Source: Gnetum montanum (taxonomy: Eukaryota; Streptophyta; Gnetopsida; Gnetales; Gnetaceae). Taken from it: 64,000 nt of DNA. Every line of letters begins with the position of its first letter. Positions within the stretch are counted from its first letter, which is position 1. The notes beneath the pieces were generated by a model, which was given only the letters and a program-made list of their open reading frames with translations, was not told the origin of the DNA and did no database searches. The stretch spans positions 41,739 through 105,738 of the forward strand of contig MNCI01028846.1 in assembly GCA_015680685.1 (NCBI GenBank), written 5' to 3'. The position numbers were made by a program, and so were the translations under genes. Shown one piece after another: positions 12,232 to 23,595 of the stretch.

Positions 12232-12867
12232 TTACATGCAATTGCACCCTGTATCACTGTGTGCAATGCATGGAACCTTCTTCTTCTCGATCTTTCCAAA
12301 AGTGTTCTCCTTAGATATTTCCAAGGAAAGATCATGGATTCCTAGGCATGCATCTATAGTACTTAGCCATGCCCTTCCCATTATTATTGGAAAGTCCCCT
12401 TTACCATTATTCACTTATATCACTAGGAAATCAACTAGGTACAACCACCCACACATGGTGGTGACGATGTCCTCCACCAGTCCCAAGGGAATAGTGATGG
12501 ACTGGTCAGCCAACTCTAGGCAAATATTGCTCTTCTTTAATGGAGGCAGGTTCTAGGCTTTGTACATTTCTTACAATATTAAGTTGACTCTAGAACCTGA
12601 ATCCAGAAGAGCTTTGCATGGCTCATTCCCAGCGATTTGGAGATAGATTAGAGGGCTTCTAGGATCAGAGAATTTCCTGGGAAGGTGGCCAACCTTGATG
12701 CAGTCAGTAACAGCATGTGTTAACATAACTGCATGCATTGAGCTCGATGCTTGGTTCAAAGGGAGCTCTAAAGCTTTATTTGATCGCAAGGTTTTCAGAG
12801 GTTCAACTACTTGTCGTTGTAAGGGCTTGGTTGGACTGTTGGTTCTGAAGAAAGGTCTTTTCTTCAT
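12232..12867 (-). pseudogene. Aspartic protease of element B
   Basis: Retropepsin-like protease that would process Gag-Pol. The minus-strand frame at 12867-12571 contains HLPRKFSDPRSPLIYLQIAG and then the active site ALLDSGSRVNLIL. After a frame break, 12414-12232 gives FPIIMGRAWLSTIDACLGI and DLSLEISKEN, matching the protease of element E over its length. One or more frameshifts lie between the halves. Confidence 0.85.
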
Positions 12868-15045
12868 ACGGTTGTCAGAACCAATAGTGGGTTGAAGATT
12901 TACAGCCCTTGTGGCATTACATTGCTATAGTTGAGTAGGGAGTTCCCCTTGTATTGTTGGAGTGGATGGTAGTGGAGCTATTGGTGTGAGAGCTATGAAT
13001 GGATTTGAAGGATGGTATATTTGTGGGTTATCACCCCTAGGAGAAGGGGTTCTATAATACTCATGGGCTTGGTAGTGATGTTGTGGTGTAACGTGACTAA
13101 CAGAGTCACATGGAAAGATTGGATGCTGCACGTAGTCGCCATATGGGTCATGTTGTTGGTATGGGTATTCTTGCCTTGGTAATGGCATCCCCCATGATTG
13201 TGGGTATTACCATTGTTGATGTTGCTCAATGGGTTGTGGTGGAGTTCCACTTGGATAATATGTTGAAGGTTGGTGGAACTGCCTTGGGTTACCTTGGGGA
13301 TAAGGTAACTGTCGAGGTGCTTGCCATTTATTTAGTTTGGGTTGAGTGCATACACCCTAGACTCTTATAAATGTGAGATCACTGGGCAACATCCTTTAGG
13401 ATGGTCGTATTGGCATATCTCGCATCCACTATCATTGTCCGTGTCTGAATCCACAACCTCTTATGTGATGGCCATTTGTCCTTTACCCTTGTTACGTGCA
13501 TTTTCCACTTCTCTCTTTTTCTTTTTGTCATGGTCACTACCTCACTCCCTAAACTCCTCTACAATTTTAAGAATAGTTTCAAACCTACCATCCAAGGAGT
13601 CCCACATTTGATCTACCTTTGACAGTACTTCTAATGTTAAATTTTGGAGAGGCAAAGTTTTCCTATTCACCATCTCTTCAAGTGGTAACTCCTCTTTCTC
13701 CTCACAAAATCTCACTCCCCTTTTTTGGAGGGAAGGATCTCGGTTGTATTCTTTCGCACTTTCTCTCTTTCATAGCTCACCTTCTTCTTTGGCAACTTGC
13801 TCTAGCAATCTATGAATTTGATGAGACCTAAACTTCGATAACCTTCCTTGGGCATACATCCCAAGGGTTCTTCTTGTTTCATGCCTAATTCCATCCATGA
13901 GATGGCGTAGTTGATCTCGCTACGAATAACCATGGCCAAGGCAACGATGTAATAGTGCGTAATAGCGACCCATGGTAGCATCCAAGGGTTCATGATTTTC
14001 TTGCTTCCATCCTTGGATTTGCTTCCATGGGTTAGATACTCGGGAGTATGTTTGGTACTTATCATTAAACAGTTCTAACATTGTACTCCACCTTCGAATG
14101 GATTTCAATTCTAAGGACTGGTACTAGCTTTCAACTTCTTTCACTAGTGTCCTTGGGAACAACTTCAATTTTTGCCATTCGTTTTCTATGTTTTGCAAGG
14201 CACCTGCATCGTGGAATGCTTATAAATGATTTTGAGGATCAGTGTTGTATCCCCCTTCAAATCATGGGATATTGTTCATGTCTAACCTCTTGATCCTACT
14301 ATCCTTTTGGTGCCTTGTTGGAACTGTTACGGCCTCCATTATATCTAGCATGCTTCTAGTTGCGAGTAGGGGTTCTTCATGATCATCTTGTTCATAGCAT
14401 CTATGGTGTCTACATGGTTCCCTACTCTCCCTTCTTCTATGCCTTAATTCTTTAGAGTGCCCTCGTCCTTGTTCTAGACTTTCTCATCAATGACTTTCAC
14501 TTCCTTTTCCCTTATCCTCACGATTGGTTTCCCTATGACTACGTCTGGACACTAAAGGAGAGGGTGAAGATGATGATGAAGGTGAAGAAGAAGCAGAATC
14601 ATCGCCATGACAATGTTTTCTTCCTTCTCTTTGGTGCTCTCAGCCTCAATCGTGATCACGATTCGAACGTCCGTCCTTATCATGTGTTCGTGTTCCTTCA
14701 TTGAACACTTCATGTTCATGAGTATCGGAACCAGGGTTGAAAATAGTGGAGTGGAGGTTTTGATACACTACCTCCTAACCAATGTCAGGAGGAGGAACAT
14801 AATTTTGTGGGGAACATGTTGAGGCAGGTTCACCATCCTCAATTTCACTCAAAATGTGTGGAGCATCATGGGGCCATTTACCCTTCAAAGATGTATGATA
14901 TCTCTCCTTTCACAAGTCCCTTTGACGTTGCACTTCTGTGGGATGATAGTCTCTTGAGTCATGATCACATGCAATGTATTCTGCGTATAAAAGTGGCATG
15001 CCTATTCGTGTGAGAGCACGAAGGAGCATGTTGGGAACTGATCAG
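12868..15045 (-). pseudogene. gag of element B, 5' deleted and broken
   Basis: Minus-strand remnants align with residues from about 70 onward of element E's Gag. The first readable piece (NMLLRAL, then DHDSRDYHPTEVQ) lies close to the primer site, so E's N-terminal 70 residues and their start codon are missing. Later landmarks are RRWSTMLELFNDKYQTYSRV near 14100, and the knuckle-like CxxCxYDHPKGCCPV near 13400. A Pro/His/Tyr-rich linker follows near 13250-12925. A single N lies at 15047. Multiple stops and frameshifts. Confidence 0.8.
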
Positions 15046-15105
15046 TNTTAACGTTTCAACAATATGAATGATTTCCTATGTTCTACGCAACGCACAAACA
15101 ACTAA

Positions 15106-15124
15106 GTCCTTGGCAACAGCGCCA
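15106..15124 (-). promoter_or_regulatory. Primer-binding site of element B (tRNA-Asp type)
   Basis: Minus strand reads TGGCGCTGTTGCCAAGGAC one or two bases inside the 5' LTR. Element E has TGGCGCCGTTGCCGGGGAC at the same place, which is complementary to the 3' end of plant tRNA-Asp. B differs at a few positions. Confidence 0.85.
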
Positions 15125-15125
15125 A

Positions 15126-15922
15126 TGATGAGTGGCAAGGTACCCCTACACTCAACCATACAAATACGATCATTTCACGCATGATCCAGTCGAATGCCAA
15201 GGACCAAGTGCTTATGCGCCTTAATGGAACACTCAAGGTTAATCAATCGTTGTCTTCCCAAACTTACTTGTATTGTCACAATTGTATCATTATGTAAGCT
15301 TGAGGTATATGCTGTTTATAGCTTTTGTATTTTTTAATGTCTTCTGCTAATAAAGGAGAGGGAGAGAGAACTAAGTGGCTAAATTACAGTAACTATTCAT
15401 TAACTAGTTTCTAAATGTTCCTAACACCAGTATCCGTTCCCACTTACCGTACACTTCCTAAACTAGTGCAACGCTGCTAGGATTACCAAACGCTAATTGT
15501 TACTAGGTTACCAAGTGCTACACGCATGCTCAAAGCAGTCATACTAAGTGTATTTAACTAAGGGGGTTAAAGGTTGAGAGAGATATTAATTAACTAAGAA
15601 AGCATTAAACAATAATTAATTACTAATTAGCTTAGTCTATATGCTACAAGGTTTATCATAAAGTTTGTCTTTATTATCGTACACAAAAGTGTGCTCAGGT
15701 AGAAATTGCTCGAATAAAGATTCGTTCACTCTATGACTCATACTGTGGGCACGTAGAAATAATTCTAACTCTAGAATGAAAACACTACAAGAATCTGACT
15801 AAGGTTCTAAATCTAATTATATTGGAACCAAGGGTGCCGCCTCTTATTTATAGAAGATGAGGCAGGATGCGATATCACGTGGTGGATGTGATATCGTGTA
15901 TACGCGATATCACGGTTCATCA
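15126..15922 (-). repeat. 5' LTR of element B
   Basis: 797 bp. U3 carries a 26-bp nearly perfect palindrome (15888-15913, GTGATATCG...GATATCAC). The CTATAAATAAGAGG TATA region is read on the minus strand near 15840-15855. The LTR is followed by the duplicated target ATCTT. Confidence 0.9.
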
Positions 15923-16186
15923 ATCTTCTAAATACTTAAACAATCATTATTATTTCCCTACATATGTGTATTCAGTCATAAGTTCAACAAATTTGATCAA
16001 CCATATTCTAAAAGCTTAATTGACTTACCTTGAACAAAATGATTCTTTCACATACTTTTGATGACCAATTATTATATTATAAGCATCATCTATGATCAAG
16101 AACCCTATGGATCATCTTTACACCTTTCACACTATTCATTTTATTCTTTTTTTTACTAAAACTTACAAAATTTTTGAAAAGTTCAA
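15923..16186. other. Sequence after element B, expected continuation of element A
   Basis: Starts with the second copy of the ATCTT duplication, so before B inserted it was joined to 6525. AT-rich, no gene; I could not align it convincingly with the spacers of E or G. Confidence 0.4.
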
Positions 16187-16290
16187 TGATGATATCATAG
16201 ATACGATATATGAGCCTCTGTGATATCATATCCACAATGTCATATCTACAATACATCCCTTATAAAATCTATATATATGTGTGAATTGTT
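16187..16290 (+). repeat. Possible LTR U3 remnant
   Basis: Begins TGATGATATCATAGATACGA, continues with further GATATC-type dyads (GTGATATCATATCCAC), and runs into TTATAAAATCTATATATATG, the same order of start, palindromes and TATA box seen in the family's LTRs. It may be the 3' LTR of element A. No CTCATCA end is visible downstream. Confidence 0.4.
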
Positions 16291-16700
16291 AGGAAAATTT
16301 TTCATTTCCTCATTTCATACCTAGGGAGTTCATGCTATTTTTCAAACCTTTAAAGCTCCATATCTTCCCCACCACATGTCTAATTTGAGTTATTCTTATT
16401 TTCTTAAGATAATCAAATCATAATCTAACATAAGCTATAAACTTATTGTTTCTTTTCAAATGATCATTCAAATGTGTTTTCAATAAAAAATCGAAGATTG
16501 TGATAAGTCATTCAAGATCAATTGTAACAAATTTTCCTAGCTTTACAATATAAATTAAAATTAAAAATAAATTCGACAATGAATAAAGATTGTTATCATA
16601 ACCAAAAATCCAATGAAAGTTCTTAAACTATTAGAAATTTTCTAGAATGATTGGGTAATCAAATTATGATAGCATAGGTTTTAAATTATTAGAATTCTTT
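16291..16700. other. AT-rich stretch with no feature seen
   Basis: No open frame, repeat or retroelement landmark that I can support. Confidence 0.5.
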
Positions 16701-16708
16701 ATGACTGT

Positions 16709-19400
16709 AGATGCCGCCAAAAGACCCGAAGTTGGATGAGCACCATAACCAAGGGAGAAAAGACCCAAGGAAAGAGGCAAAGGATGAGGTAGAGGACAAA
16801 CTCCTCCTACTAAGCAAGAGGCACAATCATATAGTATTAAGCAATCTACACTTGTGACTAAACAATTTGCATAAGCAAAAGCTAATGCACTACCTAGTCT
16901 AGAATAAGGACAACATCTTACACTCTCCCATGAGTGTTTACAAGCAATTCAGGAGAAGTCCATCATGTCCACTATCATAGTGGAACTAAATTTTGGATCC
17001 TACATGGAGTTTGCACCTGCAAAGGTCTATGAACAACTACAAGCATCTCCCATATGGCCAACCATCTTAAGTAATGGTGAATGATACTTGGAAGAAGTCT
17101 ATCAATTTTGAAAAAATAAACAAGATGATGGCATCATAAAAGTTGAGGAAGTCACAATGCAATACTTTGTAGAAGTAATTGCAAAGGTACTAAATATACC
17201 AAATGTTAGACCCAACATAGCTTAGATATCTACAAGGTCCAACACAAATGTAAGTAATCTATGGCTACATAGGGCATATAGAACCATTGAAAAAAAGTAT
17301 AGAGGATAATACACTACTAAGAAGATTTATTTCAAGATTGGGACATACCACATATTATCAATGAATAGGATTAATCAAATTTCTGCCTATGTTACTAGAT
17401 GAAGTGCTATCCTAATGGAGAAATTCCAAGCTAACATCCTCTATCTACAGTTCCTAGAGATACAGAGAAGATTTAAGAAGAAGAAGATAGAGAAATCTGC
17501 TTTGTCATTCCCTTGTCTTATTAGGTAATTATGTTGATAAGTTGGAATTTTAGGCTACACTAATGATGTTCTTCGCAAAGCACAAAATGCATCACATGCT
17601 AGAATCTCCAAGCCAATGCTATCCAAGAAGAATCAAGTTGAGAAACCAGCAGGCATTAAGGTTGCAACAAGATTTGCATCAGTGGCAATTATTCCAACCA
17701 TAGGAACAAAATAAGTAATGGACCAACTTCAATTGCGAGACAAACAAAACAACGTGATTCACTAACAGAACAAAAATATAGATCCTTTATTAGCCACCTA
17801 CAGTAGATCACAAAAAAATAATAAGTTGGGGTAGCAAAGAGGTCTCAAGTATCTATAGAGTCAGGGATAATATCAATAGACCTACCATATCAATAGGATT
17901 GACAAGTGGTCAAGTATTTTTGTGGGAAAAATGGGATAGTGACTAGGCATAGCAAATCTCAGGGAATGTTGCATCCTTCTAAGTAATTTTGAAAATAGAA
18001 GAAGGAGCCACAGTTATGGTAATGCAACATCAAGATGCAACAGGAGTAGTAGAAGTTATAACTAATCATATCAAGGAATCCTTCAATCTTCTTATTGTGC
18101 CACCAACTGATATTATTAGAACTAAAGATCTAGAAACCATAGATAGAACATTAATGACCATTGCAAAGCATGAAGATTTGTTAGAAAGATTGTTTGATAT
18201 CCCTAATGATATCACTGTAGTCCAGTTTGAATAAATGTCCATAAAAGGTAAGCTGGTCATGTCAAAAACTAAGATGCAACACATAGAGAGTGAAGTGCAA
18301 AGGTTAGAAGAAAAATTAGCTACACTAAGAGCTAAGAGACAAGACCCTACGTGACACATTACACCTCACTAGCTTGAACAATTCAAACATGAGCAAATTG
18401 GCCAACTGATGGTCAAACACAAACACACGGAGATAGAAAAGAAGAAGGAAGTCTAGAATGTTTTAGTAGTAGACACTGCTACACTAGAGGAGGAAAACAA
18501 TAGAATTGTTGTAAAGAACTTAAGGTTGACAAACATTGAAAAATAAAAAAAATGTGTTAGAAGAAAGCATTCATCAATTAAGAGAGTAATTTGCTAGAGT
18601 TAAACTTGATATAAGACAATTGATCCTTGAGAATAGAATATTATCAATGGAAGAAGTATATGCAGTACAACGAAAATTAGTGCATGAAAAAATAAGGCCA
18701 AGAAGCATGAAGGTTGAAAGAGCACTTCAATAAGAAAGAAATCTAGATGGCCAAAGCCAGAATCACTTCCATCACAAAATAGACATCTAATTGAAAATCC
18801 ATCCTAGACAGCCTTACCCATGTTCATCAAGCCAAGATTAAAAATAAAGACTTAGAGAATGAAGACCTAACAGAATACATGGGGTTAGAAAATCTTTGAT
18901 ATGCTAACTTTGCCATGTTGTCATCAGGTAGGCTAAGAATAGATTTAGAGTAGCAAGTGGCTACAATATACTTAATGTATGAAAAAAAATTTGTAGATAA
19001 GAACGATGCATAATAGAAGCTTTACATGGTAAACTATGAACTACAAGTAGCCAAGACTAGCTTCAAGGATCAAGAATATGCAACTGTAAACTTGGCCAGA
19101 AGAATGATAGATTATTAGAAATTGGAGAAAGTGGCCAAGATTTTTGAGGTAGAAAGGACATAGTTTGCAACATGGTATGTTAAGAAAAATAAGCTATTTT
19201 CACAACTATCATATCCTTGGACAATATTGACTCAAGCCAACATTGTTGAATTCACATGAATAGTACACGATCCTAAATCAGAGGAAGAGAAGCTCATAGC
19301 ATTACTAAACTGATATTAGTTCCAAAAGCCACATAATAAAGGAAAAAAGCTAGTGAAGAAGCCATCATTGCTTGAACTTGAAGATAGCTACATCGAGCTT
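16709..19400 (+). pseudogene. Degenerate coding region of unknown family, coiled-coil rich
   Basis: I do not recognise the product. Plus-strand frames, broken by many stops, start with a Lys/Asp/Glu-rich segment (MPPKDPKLDEHH at 16711). They continue with YMEFAPAKVYEQLQASPIWP near 16990. The longest open piece (17989-18234, 81 codons) is followed near 18270-18340 by a heptad-like MQHIESEVQRLEEKLATLRA, and further Lys/Glu/Leu-rich pieces run to about 19370. A polypurine-like end and an LTR follow at 19613-19630, so this was probably the internal coding part of an LTR retroelement. No protease, RT or integrase motif is visible. The overall look is of a long gag-like or accessory coiled-coil protein. 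Confidence 0.4.
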
Positions 19401-19612
19401 AGTTTTGTTTTATTTTGTTTTGTTTTGTTTTACTTTTGTTATATGTGTCAATCATGCATTGCATGATAATTCTTTTAACACCACTCAAACCATGATGCGA
19501 CATTCATAGGAGAGTCAGTTATGTAAATATGTATAATATCGAACTCTATATAATCCCACAAGTTTATACAGAACTCTATCCTCTTTTTGTTTGAACTCAA
19601 GAATGAGTTTTC

Positions 19613-20240
19613 AGTCAGTCGTGGGATTATGATGAAACAATTTATGTGTGAGTCTATAATATCATAGTTACGATACTCTAACTTTGCATATATCAATGTA
19701 GATACAATGTAGTAGGTCATGGTCATGCCTATAAATACCAATCCACTATCACATTGAAAAAAAAAATTTCCCATCAATTAGTGATATTCTTGCAGTTTGT
19801 TTTCTTAAAGTTAAAGTTAAAGTGAATGCTTGTAGTATGGTAAATTACAGTTGTACAAAATCTTTATTTGAGTTGATTATTCCTGGACATAATTCATGAA
19901 TGGAAACAAAGATTAAGATTGTTCATCATTGCAACATATAACTCAGCATAGGTTTACTTTTCCATAATGTTTACTAAGTCATTTACATTTCCTAAGTTAC
20001 TTAAAATTCCAATGTTCATTATTAAGGCAAAATAAGTACAACTAGTTTCAAGTGTAAAATATAATTGTTTGGTAATCTAGTAGTAACTTTGCTTAATTCA
20101 TTCAATAGTAAAGTTGCTTGGTAATCATAGTAATAGTTACATTAGCTCAAGATGTGTATGAAAAAAGAGGACTAGATGCTTATCACCATAGGATAAAATA
20201 GATTTACATTTTCACTGTACTTAGAATTAGGATTTATATT
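19613..20240 (+). repeat. LTR (plus strand) with preceding polypurine tract, 3' truncated
   Basis: The sequence before it (GAACTCAAGAATGAGTTTTC, then CAGTCGTGGGATTA) matches the pre-LTR block of elements B, E and G. The LTR starts at 19630 with TGATGAAAC. Decayed GATATC-type dyads lie at about 19655-19720 and the TATA box GCCTATAAATACC near 19728. It aligns well with the minus-strand LTR at 21158-22012 until about 20240, where homology stops without a CTCATCA end. Confidence 0.75.
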
Positions 20241-20359
20241 TGACAACTTCTTTGAGTTTTTGGTTTAAACTTCATTGAGGTTGGTGATGTGGTTTAATAG
20301 CTGGATTAGTGTAGATATGATGTTGACAGATTCGTGGATTAATGTCAATGATTTTAGTA

Positions 20360-20975
20360 GAAGACCATGCAAATGAAATTGATCATTTTTTTTACCACTT
20401 CCAATAATCTTCTCTTCTATTCTTTGTCAATACTGGCATTTATAATTATTGACTTTTTGTTATTAAGGAAAGCATATTCAAGTGTATCTAGTAAGGCTTT
20501 TAGTTCTAGGAGTTCTTGTTCATACTTACATGGTATCTTAAATTTTCCCCATTCTACATCCTCATATTATTGAAACTTAGTGTATGGAGGTTTTCTTTGT
20601 ATCTCTTCCATTTTGTCAATTTCTTCTATGTAGGCACTTGTAATGTTTTCAATTGGTTCCATGTATCTGGCTGATTTTGATTCAACTTCATTAATTAGCC
20701 AGTGGGTGCTGTCTTGCTTTGTCATTGCTACATATAGACATTATTGTACACACATATCCTTGACACATCTATTGCATGCTAGGATTGTATCTTGTCTTGT
20801 TATCTATACTTTCTACATGCAATTCCACCCATTATCACATTATATGATACATGAAACTCTTTATTTCTAAATAATTCCAACTTCATCCTCCTTGGAGATT
20901 TCCATGTATAAATCCTCGATTCTTAATTTGACATCTAATCTATTTCATTGTAGTCTCTGTCATTACTTTCATTGA
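20360..20975 (-). pseudogene. Protease-region remnant of a family retroelement
   Basis: On the minus strand this matches the protease to pre-RT region of element B, including the segment equivalent to 12090-12330 of B. A run of T/G-rich antisense around 20700-20760 corresponds to B's TAGCCACTGGGTGTC block. No intact frame. It belongs with the minus-strand LTR at 21158-22012, but the gag that should lie between them (over 2 kb in B) is missing. Confidence 0.6.
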
Positions 20976-21140
20976 GATCAATAGTAGGCCAAGATTTCAC
21001 TTTGGGTATGAAAGCCATTTTAATTTAGTTGATGCTTAAGTGTGTGTATTTTGAAAAATTATTTTAAGTATGAAAGATAGGCTTGGTGATACTTGATGTA
21101 ACCAATTGTGTAAGATCAACTAACTAGCAAACACTATAAA

Positions 21141-21157
21141 ATCCCTAGCAACAACAT
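21141..21157 (-). promoter_or_regulatory. Decayed primer-binding site
   Basis: Minus strand reads CAATGTTGTTGCTAGGG just inside the LTR at 21158, a decayed form of the tRNA-Asp site seen in E. It fixes the LTR to its right as a 5' LTR of a minus-strand element. Confidence 0.65.
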
Positions 21158-22012
21158 TGATGAAGAGTGATAAAAAATTCCAACACTCAACCATTCAGGT
21201 CACAAGTGCTCACTTATGACTAGATCATAATTCGTGGATGGACAATGTAATTATACTAGTGAGTTGTTAATGAGTTTGTAATCATTGTCTTCCCACTTAG
21301 AGTAAACAAGGTGCAAAACATATGGTTTAACTCTTAGTGAGACATATGATAAGATGATGTTGTTTGGCTTTAAGTATGATAAAAGTAAACATAATGAAAA
21401 TGATGGTAAATTATATTTTTAAGTACAATGAAAATGTAAGGCTATTCTATCCTATGATGATAAGTATCTATTATTGGTTTTCCGTACACATCCTGGGTTA
21501 ATGTAATTGTTATTGGGATTACCAAGTAACTTTACTACTAAGTGAATCAAGAAAAGTCATTGCTGAGTTATCAAACAATAACACTTTATGCCCGAAACCA
21601 ATTATACTCATTCTACCTTACTAATGAACATCAGAATATTAAATGACTTAGGAACTATAAATGACATAGTAAAAGTAAACAACATGGAAAGTAAATCTAT
21701 TCTATGTGAGATGCTACAATGATGAAGAACAATCTCAATATTTATTGTCATTCATGAATTGTGTCTAGGAATAATCCACTTGAATAAAGATGTTGTATCA
21801 CTATAGTTCATCACACTGTGGCATTCATAATTAACTCTAACTTCAAGAAAACAAACTGCAAGAATTTTGCTAAGTATTAGCAAAAACTTGTTTTCGACTC
21901 AACAACGGGCTCATATTTATAGACATGACTATAGCCCACTACATTGTATCTATGATATCATATGTTGGGCTACGATATCACATCTATGATATTGTAGTTC
22001 TTAACTTCATTA
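21158..22012 (-). repeat. 5' LTR of a minus-strand family member
   Basis: 855 bp. The minus strand begins TAATGAAG (from TGATGA) at 22012, has GATATC dyads over 21940-22000 and TATA box GTCTATAAATATG near 21920, and ends with ATGGTTGAGTG...CTCTTCA at 21158. It is homologous to the plus-strand LTR at 19630, so the two form a large inverted repeat around a 0.9-kb core. Confidence 0.8.
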
Positions 22013-22762
22013 GATTTCATAACTAAACATACAACGTCTGTTGACGATTTTCCTTTTCTGCATTTTCTAATAATTTTTTACAAAAAAATTAGTGAAACCT
22101 AGAGTAACAAAATCTTATGTGTTTTCATCCTCCCAAGTTTCAACTAAGCCAAAAATATCAAAATAATTAAAGAAATTAATACTATTAAGAGAAATAATTT
22201 TATTTGAAATTCCACTATCAATGTTTATGAATCCACAATGCATAAAATTTAAGCATTTTCTTGGACTTATTATTTCTTTATGGATGTGTTGTATGGAATC
22301 CTATTGTATCAAATAAATATTGGAAATAGATAAAAGACATTCAAAAGCTTTTTCTACTTGATGAATTCAAAATGAATAGACAAACACAATATGATATTAT
22401 GCTTCTTGAAGGAGAGATGATGGTGTTATAGATTGAAGCTATTTATTAATTTATAGCCTAAACTCATGATCCTTTTGCATTTTCATTGGATAAATATGTT
22501 AAAAAGTGATGATGAAAACCTATGATAAAGGATGGCTCTATGATAAAGTTGTATAGCATAATAAATAGAATATTCAATACTAGATTTGTTATTATGATCC
22601 TAACCTAATTCATAAAGTGGTAAAACAAGTAGTATTTCAAAAACATTAGAAAAGTGTGGAAGAAAGAAAAAAACATTTCTATTTGAATAGTATCATCAAA
22701 TGCATTAATTCAAATGCAAACTATTGTTATTTACTCATCTTTGATGCACAATTAGCATAGCA

Positions 22763-22915
22763 CAAATGACATCTTATCATTTGAATGTTGAAACATGTAG
22801 GTGGCTTAAAATTCTTCATGAAGAACTAATATGCCAATTGTGCAATATAAATAGCATTAAAGATGAATACCACATTTTTCTATAATGTCATGCATTAGAG
22901 CACAATAAACATAAA
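22763..22915 (+). pseudogene. Possible non-LTR reverse transcriptase C-terminal fragment
   Basis: One frame reads MTSYHLNVETCRWLKILHEE, then LICQLCN, then KDEYHIFL, a stop, and CHALEHNK. The pattern CxxC...DEYH...C with a preceding RW..I..EE resembles the zinc-binding tail after the RT of some LINE-type elements (family resemblance from memory, not searched). One internal TAA. Upstream sequence from 22390 has no continuous frame. Confidence 0.35.
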
Positions 22916-23099
22916 TGAAATATTACTTGCAAATTTGGTTTAATTATTTCAAATATTACTAAGAATCCTTAGTAACTTTCTTAATTATGTTTTCAAAACT
23001 CATAGCATGTATATTTCTACTCTCTAGTAGATCTAGAGGGTTTACGAACATTATAAAATTTTAGTTTTTATTTAATCACAATCATGTCTACTACATTCA

Positions 23100-23232
23100 A
23101 GTTGATGACCTGGGTTAGAGCCTAGGGGTAGCCACCTAAAGAGGTTAGGCTTTCACTCATCTACCAACTCTCTGAGGACCCTGCTTAGTAGGATGAGCAC
23201 TGTGGCTTTGGGTGATGATCCTTTTTTTTTTC
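23100..23232. repeat. Dispersed repeat, copy 1
   Basis: The segment GGTTAGGCTTTCACTCATCT through GGTGATGATCCTTTT recurs in similar form at 53548-53640. In reverse complement it has a CTCTAACCCAGGTC segment reminiscent of a pol III B box, so it may be SINE-derived. Confidence 0.5.
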
Positions 23233-23318
23233 TTTCTTTGACCATTCTTCAACTTTTTTTTTTGTGCAATACATGTATTTATTTATACTCTCTTCCTTTT
23301 AGGTTGCTTTGATTATTA

Positions 23319-23440
23319 GGGGTGTTGAAACCTGAAATAACCCAAAATTTATGGAAGTTTATAAGTTAGTGCTACCTTGTAGAATCAAACCTATGACCTA
23401 AGGTTACTATGCCAAGACTTGTACCACTAGGTTGCTTTAA
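23319..23440 (-). mobile_element. tRNA-derived SINE-like copy 1
   Basis: Read on the minus strand: an A-box-like TAGTGGTACAAG (23419-23430), about 28 bp later a B box GGTTTGATTCT (23381-23391, close to the GGTTCGANTCC consensus), then a tail ending in GGTTTCAACACCCC. Copy 2 lies 160 bp away in the same orientation with the same order. Confidence 0.55.
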
Positions 23441-23595
23441 TTAGGGCACACTTTATTTCTAGTGAAGTGATCTTCAAGTCAAATAAAAATATGACAAGGT
23501 TTTTCCTCTTTTAAGTTGCTTCAGTTATGTCAAACTCTATTGGTGAAGGAGTGTTTAAAATATAAAATATTAAAGTGATATGAATCAATAAGTGG

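Larger units (their letters stand above)
6526..15922 (-). mobile_element. Element B: full-length but defective Ty3/gypsy (Athila-like) retrotransposon
   Basis: Bounded by two LTRs (6526-7346 and 15126-15922) that begin TGATGA and end CTCATCA on the minus strand, and flanked by a perfect 5-bp target-site duplication ATCTT (6521-6525 and 15923-15927). The tRNA-Asp-type primer site is at 15106-15124 and the polypurine tract at 7349-7359. Internal order on the minus strand is gag, protease, RT, RNase H, integrase, then a 1.9-kb 3' spacer without clear coding. The RT motif FGLCNAP and the tRNA-Asp primer point to the Athila/Tat side of plant gypsy elements (family knowledge). LTR identity is about 90% by eye. 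It is the only pol-bearing member of the TGATGA superfamily here, and it is dead. Confidence 0.9.

Noticed and set aside
23381-23430. A genuine tRNA gene at the A- and B-box-like sequences
   Set aside because: No acceptor stem or anticodon arm could be formed; a SINE head fits better.
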